NCBI RefSeq assembly: GCF_022539505.1
Contig: NW_025899911.1
Span: 1 to 64,000 of the forward strand
Length of the DNA stretch: 64,000 nt
Direction of reading: 5' to 3'
Origin: Lolium rigidum
Taxonomy: Eukaryota > Streptophyta > Magnoliopsida > Poales > Poaceae
Shown here: piece after piece, positions 1-11,100 of the stretch
Numbering within the stretch: position 1 is the stretch's first letter
Layout: each line of letters begins with the position of its first letter
Notes under the pieces: model-generated
Database searches by the model: none
Told to the model about the DNA's origin: nothing
What the model saw: only the letters and a program-made list of their open reading frames with translations
Position numbers and translations under genes: made by a program

Positions 1-1217
1 TTTTCTTGTAGTGGCGGTAGTGAAATATCGACGCGGTGTAACAAAGACGACGGTAGTGATTATAGTAAACGAGCAGGATTAAAATACGTAGGCACGGGGA
101 TGGATGAACGGGCGTTGCATGGATGAGAGAAACTCATGTAACAATCAAGGCAGGGCATTTGCAGATAGTAATAAAACGGTATCCAAGTACTAATCAATCA
201 ATAGGCATGTGTTCCATATATAGTCGTACGTGCTCGCAATGAGAAACTTGCACAACATCTTTTGTCCTACCAGCCGGGCCTCTAGGGAATCTACTGGAAA
301 TTAAGGTACTCCTTTTAATAGAGCACCGGAGCAAAGCATTAACACTCCGTGAACACATGTGATCCTCATATCACCGTCTTCCCCTCCGGTTGTCCCAATT
401 TCTGTCACTTTGGGGCCTCGGGTTCCGGACAACAATACGTGTATACAACTTGCAGGTAAGATCATAAAGCAATGAATATCATCATGAATTGATAACATGT
501 TCAGATCTGAGATCATGGCACTCGGGCCCTAGTGACAAGCATTAAGCATAACAAGTTGCAACAATATCATAAAAGTACCAATTACGGACACTAGGCACTA
601 TGCCCTAACAATCTTATGCTATTACATGGCCAATCTGATCCAATCCCTACCATCCCCTTCAGCCTACAACGGGGGAATTACTCACACATGGATGGGGGAA
701 ACATGGCTGGTCGATGGAGAGGCGTCGGTGGTGATGATGGCGATGATCTCCTCCAATTCCCCGTCCCGGCGGAGTGCCAGAACGGAGTTTCTGGTCCCGA
801 GACGGAGTTTCGCGATGGTGGCGGCGTACTGAATGTCTTCTGGCGATTTCTTCTAACCCCCTTGCGTTTTTAGGTCGAAGGCGTTAAGTAGTCCAGAGGA
901 GGGTGTCGGAGGCCAGCCGAGGGGGCCACACGCTAGGGCAGCGCGCCCCCCTCCAGGCCGCGCCGGCCTAGTGTGTGGGGGCTCTGGGCCTCCCCCAGGC
1001 CTGCCCTTCTGGCTCCGTGAATCTTCTGGAAAAATAGGCCCTTTGGCATAAATTCCGAGAATTTTCCTGAAAGTTGGATTTCTGCACAAAAACGAGACAC
1101 CAGAGCAATTCTGCTGAAAACAGCGTTAGTCCGTATTAGTTGCATCCAAAATACACAAATTAGAGGCAAAACAATAGCAAAAGTGTTCGAGAAAGTAGAT
1201 ACGTTTTGGACGTATCA
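1..1217 (-). mobile_element. LTR of a Ty3/gypsy-type retrotransposon, 5' part, running off the left edge
   Basis: Read on the minus strand, the element starts at 1217 with TGATACGTCCAAAACG and continues leftwards out of the window. A GC-rich stretch at about 880-1020, with a TATA-like TACTTAA near 885, resembles the U3/R promoter part of the other LTRs here (27502, 35007, 61673), which also open with TGATACGT and carry similar text such as a CTCGGAATT motif. It encodes no protein; open frames in it are chance. The 3' end, primer site and any partner LTR are not visible, so a solo LTR cannot be told from a full element. The family name is not assigned. Confidence 0.8.
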
Positions 1218-1259
1218 ATAGTGACTCAGAAACTACAAGATATAGAAAGAAATTAGTAA

Positions 1260-2430
1260 TTCAGACCAATTTCCCATCTAATATTAATACTGGAACATAA
1301 ATGAACAAATCGATTATTGTTCTCAGCCCGAAAATAAGGAAAAAAACAAGCATCCAGAACTGGATAAGGGGATACAAAATATAACCAAACAATCCAAGAG
1401 TAATATTTTCAGTAAGAGCTATGTATAAATGATCTATACCGAGACCAGAAAACTCATCTTGGTTTATCAATCACACATCCAGCAGAAATAGCACAGCTCT
1501 ATTCTCAAGGTTCTGCGTGCTGCTTCCAGAGCATGAGTTTTCATCAAAGACAACAATAATAAGCTCTACCCTATGTTGCTTAGAACTGTAACAATAATGC
1601 ATCACCATCTTGAGTATACTCCATGACTCCACATGCTTCTCAAGGATTCTAGATGTTTGCCCTCAAAGGTTTTTTGAAATTTCTTCAGCTTGCATAAGTA
1701 ATGTTTTTACCTGGACAAAGGAAGAAAAAAATACAAAGAGATACTAACATTATTAAATTTGAAGCAAGTAATTTGAACAAATGCATTCTTCATCAATAAT
1801 TTTTTTTATCTATCATTAAGATGTTAGGGTGCTGGTTGCAGATCAGGTTTCTCAGATACATAGTCGCTGGCAATGCAGAACACAGAAAACTAAACATTTT
1901 TTCCGACAATACACCAGTTGTTTTGACTCCACTTGGCTAAGATTCCCAATAGTAGTAGTAATCGATAGAAAAACAACAATAATATTCACCCAGATATTAT
2001 CCTACCCATTAATACAAATGATCAATAATTTAAAATGTACATCAGAGACTGCAGCTACGTTGCAGTATAGTGTATCTGTTACAACGGTGGTGAATGGGAG
2101 ACCATATGGAGAGGATGGAAATTCAGATGAATACCTTTGGATTCGGCATGGTCGCTAAGGAAAAAGATTGGAGGTATAGAAAAGCAACAAGACGACATCA
2201 GAAGAGGTGTCGGTGACGCTACATCCTCCCACTCCATATCCTCAGTTCCTCGCGTTGTCGCAAATGAGCGAGCCCTGCTGCTACCGCCGCAACTAGGGTT
2301 ACCTCCACGAACGTCGCGGCGGCGGCGCACAGGGTGTGGGTTGGAGGCATGTCGATGCTGGTATTGGAGAGGGAGAGGCCCCCCTTCACATCTCCTGGAA
2401 AACAAACGGCCAAGCATTGTCACCATTAGT
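1260..2430 (-). other. Possible small two-exon minus-strand transcript, no recognisable product
   Basis: A GC-rich open frame begins at 2426 on the minus strand. It reaches a plausible donor (AAAG|GTATTC, exon end about 2135). At 1712 there is a very strong acceptor: a T/C-rich tract ending TTTGTCCAG. Joining the two would give about 105 residues and a stop shortly after the junction, followed by an AT-rich stretch that could be a 3' UTR. The putative protein is Arg/Ser-rich at its start and matches no family I know. It could equally be a long non-coding RNA divergent from the NRPE1 side, or chance. The call rests on splice-signal shape only. Confidence 0.2.
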
Positions 2431-2579
2431 CTGCCGTTGAGAAATGCGCACGGACGGGGCAGCCTCTAAATCGATGCAAACTGGAGCGAGATCGTCAACC
2501 AATAGGCATCACCGCCTATATTTCCTATTTTTTCTGTAAAAAGTAGGCCGCACCTTTTAGGGCTTGAACGAATTCAGCA

Positions 2580-2745
2580 GCAAGAGGCAATTGTTGGGCC
2601 CATTGAGACCATAAGTTTCTGCTTTTTTAGTCTAATGCGATCATCACGGTTGGGGTCAAGTGTTGGGCCCATTGGGGTCAAGTGTTGGCCCATTGAGACC
2701 ATAAGTTTCTGCTTTTTTAGTATAATCCGATCATCACGGTTTTTC
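2580..2745. repeat. Direct repeat pair, about 90 bp apart
   Basis: The text starting TTGGGCCCATTGAGACC and ending in GATCATCACGG occurs at about 2593-2650 and again at about 2684-2740, with a shorter partial copy between. The copies are nearly identical, so this looks like a local tandem duplication in non-coding sequence. No gene is seen in the flanking 2470-3945 stretch; GC-rich open frames on both strands at 3390-3760 lack any recognisable domain. Confidence 0.7.
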
Positions 2746-3945
2746 TTTGCATGCTGGATGGAGTATACCGGGAAGAAAACATCTTCTATTGTTTAGAGGA
2801 ACAGGAAAACAACAATAGAATCATCAATCGAAAAACAAGAAAACTTTTCTTTTCAACCAGCGTGTGCAGAGTTCAACAAACATACTTCTTTTCTTTGCAA
2901 AATTGGATTTGCACATAGAATTTGGTTCATTAATCCTTGCCCTCTTACTCTGTGGGTCAGAACTACTTGAGCCACGAGAAAACCGTAGGACTAAACGTAA
3001 TAATCGCAGGACGTGGCATAATTAGAAGAATGATAATGAATGGGTCGAAATTACCACTATGAATCCGGCATTAAGTCTCCAGGAAATGAAGTTAAGTCGT
3101 GGGGAAGGAGAAGCGTTCTTTCTGTTCCGGTAATTGTTCTGATCTGCTCTGCGAACGTGAAGGAGGGCCGTTGTTCGCATTCAGTACATGGGCGATTTCG
3201 ATCCACCGCGTCTAAGGAGTCGAGCTGATGGCCTGCAAGGAACACAAAATTTGCCGCCGGCGGACCACGAAAAGAGAGGAGATCGGTAAACTGTGACGTA
3301 CTAATATGATAATCTGTAAACATAGTAATATCCTAATAAAATCAGTTCAAATTGAGGTGTAGTACGAAAATGATGTGTGAAATTGATTAGCTCACCTCGC
3401 TGACCAGCCGTGGGCGGGATTTCCCGGCGCTGGTGGACGAACCTGCTGTACATCCGTGGGCGGGAGTTGCCGGTGCTGGCGGACAAACCGTGGCGCTCCT
3501 CTCCGCCATGGGGAAGACCAAGATGGGGCGCGTTGTATTCCATGGGAAGAAGGTTCTGATGTGCCAGGGGAGAAATAATGGAGGCACGGGCAACCAGAAA
3601 CAGAGGCGGAGGCGAGCACTGGAGCGGAGCGGAGGTCGGTTGGTCGGCGGGCGTAGGTGCTCCAATGAGGACGACGGAGGAGAGTGCGGCCAAATTGTTG
3701 GAAGCCCAGACCATGTTGGGCCGATCAGTGTCTCCGGGGCCCAATCAACGTGGTGAGGCTCAGATCAATCCTGGGAGTAGAAGCCCTACAACGAAGATCG
3801 GCCTTTACATGACGTGAATTCGTTCGTCAGTACCGATTCGGTGAGGCAAATAGATGCAGACTACTGGATTGTTCGATCAAACGGCTGAGAACGTCCGAGA
3901 GCTGTGGTGAGCTCATGGTGGTTCCATTATACTGTTAACTAATAA

Positions 3946-4797
3946 TGAGAAATTACACCGTTGGTGTCCCAATGCCAGTTAAGAACAAACAAGAGAATTA
4001 TTAAGACATAAAGACCAACCACCGGTGTAAGTCTAAAGGTCCCCATAGTTATACCCCCGTTGATTAACCATGAATTAATATAACATGAATCTAAGAATTG
4101 GGACATGATTCATGTTAAGCTCCAGCTGTCCCTCCTCCTACCATCATGCAATGATGACAACCTCATGCATTTCCCAACATATGTGTACTAATGTATCAGT
4201 ACAAGAGATCATCATAGAAGATAACAAATACTTATATGCAAACATCAAAAAAATATCTCACAATTTCCAAGAACAAGTCACTACTCGAAAATTGACATAG
4301 AGCTACAGTACATCATGGGAAAATGATATATTTCCTCACACATTATGTTTGCCAATATATTATAAGGGGTAGATGAAGATGACGTAGAGGGTGATGATGA
4401 AGATGAAGATGACCACGTCGGAGGGGGGTGGAGTCCACCAGAAGCGATTCTGGCAGCGTTTCCCCCCTCCAATCTTCGCTGTCGGCGGCCTGCTAACTCT
4501 CTGTTTATGTGTTTTGAGCTCCGCCTCCGTAGCCTCGAGGAAACCCTGGGGTGTCATATATATATTATTTTTTAGATCAAAGGAAGTCTGTGGACGAAAT
4601 ATTGAGGCGAATCAGACGATCGAGGGGGAAAAACCCCCAAGTGGTGAGCCCACAGGGGGAGGGAGCGCCACTGGGCCTCTTTCGCATCCCATTGATCTCC
4701 TAGTGTCCCACTTCAGCTCATTTTGTTTGTCTCTAAAATTTCGAAGCGTGCCCCCAGACCTTGCCCTTTTTCGAGTCATGTAGCTCCTGGAAAGTCA
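3946..4797 (-). mobile_element. Partial LTR (minus strand) directly upstream of the NRPE1 promoter
   Basis: This stretch is collinear with 38720-39492, where the same sequence belongs to a more complete minus-strand LTR that ends in TTATCA next to a tRNA-type primer site (38301-38316). On the minus strand it opens TGACTTTCC at 4797. The copy here stops at 3946, so the LTR 3' end and primer site have been lost. It encodes no protein. It matters because it abuts the candidate promoter of the gene at 7408 and could act as, or attract silencing to, regulatory sequence. Confidence 0.65.
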
Positions 4798-5049
4798 AAA
4801 ATACTAACAGAAACTGTTTTCTGCCGGACAGAGTTAAAACTAGAGTAGAGGAGATTGTTTAGAAAATCTCCGAAAACAATATAAAACATATAAATAACAT
4901 TATATAAGATGCAAATATGTTGGAATATGTGTCAATAAAGTACAAAGTTCATGTATGCATTTTACATCAGTTTAGACATAAGAAATTATCCGTGGGAAGA
5001 GTATCATGTTTCATCTTTATTGCATCATATACATTTTTGTTGGCGTGGT

Positions 5050-5486
5050 TTGTTACGTTAGAGAAAATCTGGCGGTGACTAGCAGAGTCAATGGCCCCAA
5101 CGCATGTTGCAACAATAAGACCGAACCAATCCCAAGAATCATGACTCACCCACCATCCTACAGCCAGGTGAATCTTGTTATTCCCTTCTGCTTCAAGGGA
5201 AAAGGAGAAGGGTCGCGGGCACCAAGAAGGCTCACGAGAACGGGTGATAACCTTACTAACCACCTACTCCCCCACTTTCCCTCTTTCCCATGTGTGCCCA
5301 AAGAGAGCGCCTCCCCATACACGCACAATACAAAACACCACCTCCACTTCTACTACTCCCAAAGCACACCAGCCTCCTCGGTTTCTCCGTCGCACACCAG
5401 ATGAACTCTCCCCCTCCCCGACATCGATTCAGAGGTTGTTGTGTGGCGGGCGCGATGACGAGGGCAGCGATGTGGTGGTGGGTCTG
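5050..5486 (+). promoter_or_regulatory. NRPE1: Upstream candidate promoter and alternative leader exon of NRPE1
   Basis: A C-rich leader-like stretch at about 5230-5486 ends in TCTG|GTAAGT, a consensus splice donor (GT at 5487-5488). It resembles the downstream leader (about 6125-6361) in order and wording: a CTCTTTCCCATGTGTGCC-like block, CACCTCCACT, a run of CTCC, then GGCGGGCGCGATG before the donor. The two look like a tandem duplication of promoter plus first exon. Whether this copy is transcribed cannot be told from sequence. Confidence 0.45.
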
Positions 5487-5699
5487 GTAAGTGCGATTCT
5501 TTCAATCACGCGATCGAGGTTTTGATCCCATCTCTGCAGCACGGGATGGACCTTCATGTTTATCTTTCCTCCACTACCTCTCATTTGTTTTCGCAAATTA
5601 ACTATTCTCTTTTGATCCGCCTCCGGTGATATACCAACGGCTCCATGTCGAGATTCCTCAGAAACGGAATTTGGTCGGACGGGGAACTCCATCGACCTG

Positions 5700-6361
5700 G
5701 ACATAAGAAAATCTCAATCAACTTATGCTCCCTCCGTTCCCAAATATAAAACGGTATGGCCGTTTAATACAAAACATTTTACATTAAGGAAGTGAGATGG
5801 TATATTGTACTCCTATTTTTTTTTTTTTTGGTTTCAGCAAGTAAAAAGAAAATCAGCATTGCGTAGCAATACTCATGATTGTTGCAACCGGAAATGTTTT
5901 GTTACAATACGTGGCGCGCGCGCCCTACCCGAGCCCTTCCCTGTGCTGTCTCCCACGGTGGAGAAAATGCAAGAATCAATGCCCCCGGTGAAGCCGGCCC
6001 GTCCCCCAACGGCGACATCGAACCAACCCACGGGCCACCGACGGGTAGGCTCCCCCCACCTACGCCCCCACCGGCCAGCGAGCAACGGAGCCTCCGCCAC
6101 CACGGGCACGGCCGCGGGCGGTAACCTCGCCTGCCACCTCCTCTGTCACCTCTTTCCATTTGTGCCGGAACAGAGCAGTCCCCACACAGACACACCAAAC
6201 GCCACCTCCACTACCGCTCCTCCCACAGCAAAAGCATCCTCCTCCTCGGCCTCTCCGAGGCGCACTGAAGCCCAAAAACCCTCCCTGCCCGTCCCATCTC
6301 TCCTCTCCTCCGGGGCTAGGGTTTTACGGCGGGCGCGACGGCGCCGGCGCCGGCGAGTCTG
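5700..6361 (+). promoter_or_regulatory. NRPE1: NRPE1 proximal promoter and non-coding first exon
   Basis: The leader exon ends at 6361 with TCTG|GTAAGC. The matching acceptor is TGTTGCAG, with the next exon starting at 7404, four bases before the start codon, so a 1,042-base intron sits in the 5' UTR. The leader is rich in C/T and contains CTAGGGTTT, common in plant leaders. The promoter contains half of a Stowaway end (CTCCCTCCGTTCC at about 5731). The exact transcription start is not visible; I see no clear TATA box. Much of 5505-6185 is duplicated at 39515-40290. Confidence 0.55.
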
Positions 6362-7403
6362 GTAAGCGCGGCGGCGGGGTGTTTCTGTTCTGGGGCAGGG
6401 GGGCTTTGATCCCGTCTCCGCGGCAATGTGGGGTGGAATCCGCCGTTCGGGTGATCAGGGGACGGGGCGGGCGGGTCCTGCGGTCCGCTCGCCCCATGGG
6501 AAATGAGGTTTCTTGTTTTTGTTTTTTCGGGGTTCATTTTTTGGTCTGTTTGTTCATGCGGGTCGCGTCTCTGCGTCCGTATGGAGTGTGGTTTTGGCGG
6601 TGTTCATGCCAGTCTGGATGCCTTTTGGTAGCATTTGTATTTCTGTTCCGGTGAGTTTTGGATGGTCCTTGCTTTCTTGCGAGAGGAAAAAAATGTTTTT
6701 TTTTCCTTTTAGCTGTCGGTGTTGGGCACCAGGAATTGCGAATCATCCCTGAAGGATCGATGAATCTGCCCTTTATTTGGGTGGGTTTGCTCTGATTTTT
6801 GCCGAATTTAATGCTGGATTGATCTGGTTGGATTTTTTTTTGGGTGCTCTGGTATGGGTTCTTGGGGTTTTGGGGGCGGGTTTTGGGGAGCGTGTTTGTT
6901 GCGGTGTTTATCTGAGTTTTTATGATTATTTTGGTAGGGAAAAAATGTTCTTTTTGCTGTCAATTTCGGGGCAATGTGGATTCACACTAATCTTGGGAGG
7001 ATTTATCAAATGTTTCCTGGGGTGTGCTCTGGTTAGAGTTTTCGGCATTTATCAAATGATTTTTTGCTGTCAATTTCGGGGCAATGTGGATTCACAAGAA
7101 TCCAAGAAAATGGGCAAAAGGAATTTTTTTTAGCTAAAGTAAAATTTGATTTTGAGTGGCATTTCAGAAGCGTGAACATTTGCAGCTGTTGTATCCAAAA
7201 TTTGACCTTCTATGCCTGCTGTTTTCTGAAACTTCTTAAGTCTTGCCTCTTGTTTGGTCCCTTTTTTTGTTGCTCTGGGTTTGCCAATTAATGGCATACT
7301 ATTTGATAGTGGTTGTTTCTAGGTTCTTGTTGTTCGCTCATCTTTCTTATTTATTTATTCTTTTAACTGTATATGTGACACTGCTTTCTCCTGCCTGTTG
7401 CAG

Positions 7404-8120
7404 AGCGATGGAGGAGGACCAATCTGCAGTACTGGTCGCTGAAGGTTCCATCAAGAGCATCAAACTTAGCCTATCCACCGAGGCTGAGATAGTATGTTCT
7501 CCTTTTTTGATGGTTTTACTAGTGATTCTGGCATGCAGAGATGCATGCTGAACTAAAAACATATCAGTTTGATTCTTCTCACTGTATGCAACCTTTTATC
7601 TTCTGCAGTGTACTTACTCTATAAACGACTGTCCTGTTACTCATCCCAGTCAACTTGGGAATCCTTTCCTTGGCTTACCACTTGAGTCAGGGAAATGCGA
7701 GTCATGTGGTGCCTCTGAAAATGGCAAATGCGAAGGTTCGAAAACAACAACTTCTCATTAGTTTTTCTTCTTGCCGCAAATGTTGTCCTTTAGTGGCCAG
7801 TATCCCTGTTTCTCTTATTATACTGATAGAATTGATACAAACTTTTAGGGCATTTTGGGTACATTGAGCTGCCTGTACCTATATATCATCCATGCCATGT
7901 CAGTGAACTTAGGCAATTACTGACCTTGGTATGTTTGAAGTGCCGTCGTATGAAGAAAGCAAAGGTTTGTTTATGCCAAAATAGCTTAGTCTTACTCTGT
8001 TATTTTTCTACACAGATTTCCCTGTTTTGATTTAAGTCAACATATTTCATGTCTCAGGGCAAACAGAGCAATGGAAAGGAAAATGTGTCAGTAACGGCAT
8101 GCCACTACGCTGACTGTCGG
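7404..8120 (+). CDS. NRPE1: NRPE1 exons 1-4: N-terminal zinc region
   Basis: These four exons encode about 130 residues. The first begins MEEDQSAVLV. The second has CTYSINDCPVTHPSQLGNP followed by GKCESCGASE and KCEGHFGY. The third has VCLKCRRMKKAK. The spaced Cys and His residues match the zinc-binding clamp module at the start of multisubunit RNA polymerase largest subunits. The introns between are short (about 90-120 bp) and contain nothing recognisable. The reading frame is intact through this part. Confidence 0.9.
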
Positions 8121-11100
8121 GTACTTGTCAACCCTATTCCTCTTAAACCTTCTGAATTTCACCTTGGTCTCTATTTAGTCCAAGTAATACTAGCTTACTG
8201 GTACTTAACTTAACCAAAAGTCCGGTTGAAGAGAGCATGTCCCACAATGCTTTTATAATAGCGTTGACTTGGTAATCTCAAGTATGATTGTAGGTTTGCC
8301 TTTTTTTTAATCAAATTGAAGTTATGAAATAAGGCACATAGTTGTTCATGATTGGGAAGTTTTTATCTATAGACCCTAGGGAAATGGAATGCCATAATAT
8401 TGTACTTGATTCATGTTGTCACCGAAACTTACACCACACATAATCCAGTAGTGCTATCTATTGAGATTATACTATTGAAACTTGGAAGTCTTCCAACAAC
8501 CATGGCATCAGAGACCATCATCAGTAACATTTTTTTATGTTAATCAGTGGATGGCTTCCTACTTTACAGCCTTAGTTTGCTGCTATGACAGTATGGCACG
8601 TGTTATGGGATGAGTGTCAACTGATGTTTCTCAACTTTATTTAGGCTCTCCCGGCACTATCTGTGAAGGAAACCAAGACAACAGATGGTGCATTTCGTTT
8701 AGAGCTGAAAGCACCCCCGAAGAAACACATGACGGAACGTTCTTGGAACTTCCTTGACCAATATGGATTTCACTATGGTGGAGCCTCCCACAATAGGATA
8801 CTGCTTCCAGAAGAGGTAATAATCTCATCTTGTTCTGTTTTCAAGATGTTATTGTAGTTTCTTGGACGCTGAAGATCCAGCTAAGCATGGGTTTACCTAC
8901 GTACTTTAAGTTTGGGCAGATTTTTTGCTGTTAGAAACGCACCAAAGAATCTCAAGAAAATTACGGTGCAGTACATCATGGTACAGTCACGCCCATGAGA
9001 TTTCGGTACCAAAATCATGGTGTGTTCAAAAGTGACAAGTGGTACCGAATATATGTGAAGTATATATTTGCTGGCACCTTCCTTTTTCTGTTTCTCTGGA
9101 GCGGTACCCCATATCACTATGGGGGTATTTTGAGAGTATCTCCTAATCTTATCTCAAGAGATTAATTTGTGCCGCTTACTTTTGAAACACATAACATTGG
9201 TTTATCACGTATAGAACTTACACAGCATCCCTTGGCTGTAACTAGTTAATGTTAGTAAGGCCAAGTACCTTCATTTGATCATGTTAATTAATAGTTGATG
9301 AAAAACAATGCATTTCTTTTATGGTAACTAAGAAGTTGTCATCTCTCAGAAGTGGCATATGTACAGTTACAAGGGTGGTATATCATGGAATGTTAGTCTC
9401 TTGAGTGGCATGTATTGGTTACCCCTGAAAACACGGTAATGTCTAAAGCAAGGATCACAGAACCCAAGGGGCCCTACAGTTATCCCTTGATTATTTCTTA
9501 CGGAGTTACTTATTTTTCTTTTGTAATAGCAACCTGCTACCTCATTTTTGTATTATTTGCCAGGCTCTGAATATATTGAAGAAGATTCCAGATGAGACGA
9601 AAAAAAGCTAGCTGCACGGGGATACATTGCTCAGTCTGGTTATGTGATGAAATATCTTCCAGTACCCCCTAACTGCCTCTATATTCCAGAATTCACAGAC
9701 GGGCAGAGCATCATGTCCTATGTCAGTCTGGTTACTCAATCTTCGTGATTTTATTGACTGGTTACCTATGAATAATGTCCCATATTTTATTTGCTTCTTG
9801 TTTCAGGACATCTCTATATCTTTATTGAAGAAGGTACTTCAAAAGATAGAGCAGATAAAAAAATCAAGAGCTGGTCCCCCAAACTTCGAATCACATGATG
9901 TTGAATCAAGTGATTTACAACTTTCTATTGGCCAATACATACAGCTCAGGGGTACTACAAAGGTACGTGTCATGATTTTGAAGGAAGTAACCTAATTATT
10001 CATGTGTACATGGTAAAAAAATGGTGCATGAATTAAGATAGCTGCAAAACAAGCTCCAGCTGAAATCCATATAAAAAGAAGAAGTTCTAGCTGAAATGAA
10101 CCAAGTTTGAGTCAGTCCTTCCAAGCTTGTTTCACTATCACCTAGTTAAGAATAGGATTACAATTGGTTCCATTAAACGGCATGATGCTTGTTTACATGA
10201 ACAAGTTAGGAATGTTGATGGTATGAATGTATGATTGTGTATATCCTCGTTTGAGCTTTAAAACTTTCAAACTTCTTCCAGACAATCATAAGGAAGAGTT
10301 TCCTGAGCACTCTTCAGTTTTTATGGTTGAAACTCTTTCAGTTTCTTGAACTTGCCCACGTATTTTGTTACCATCAGAATTAGAGAACTCCTGCACATTT
10401 ACAGGTGTTCTCGGTGTGCTGATCAAAATCTCTGCTTACAATAATTTATCATCGCCACTTGCATTTATTTTCTGATCAGATCCATTGGTATCTAATTTAG
10501 TGTGGTAACTTGGACCTCTTTGTACTGAAGGGTCCTCAAGACGCAAAGAGATATGCAATTAGCACTGATTCATCGCATTTATCAACAAAACAATGGTTAG
10601 ATAAGATGAGGACATTGTTCATCAGCAAAGGGTCAGGATTTTCATCACGTAGTGTACTTACTGGAGATCCTTACATTGGAGTAGATGTAGTTGGCCTGCC
10701 TTCTGAAGTGGCAAAAAGAATAACTTTTGAAGAACAGGTTACAGACATCAACATTAACAGATTGCAAGAGGTTGTTGACAAGGGAGACTGTTTGACCTAC
10801 AGAGATGGTGAAACAACATATGCAATCACTGTAGGATCAAAAGGATATACAACACTTAAAGTGGGTCAAACGATCAGTAGAAGAATCGTTGATGGTGATG
10901 TTGTGTTCCTGAACAGGCCACCTAGTACTCACAAGCATTCTCTCCAGGCATTTAAAGTATACATCCACGATGATCATACAGTCAAAATCAATCCCCTTAT
11001 ATGCTCTCCTCTTGCAGCAGATTTTGACGGTGATTGTGTGCATATTTATTACCCTCAGTCACTTGCTGCAAAAGCTGAAGCCTTGGAGCTTTTCAGTGTG

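Noticed and set aside
1261..1470. Hydrophobic 69-residue minus-strand frame resembling an organelle membrane protein
   Set aside because: I compared it in mind with plastid ndh-type proteins and found no matching motif; AT-rich DNA often gives hydrophobic chance frames. It may be 3' UTR of the possible transcript listed.
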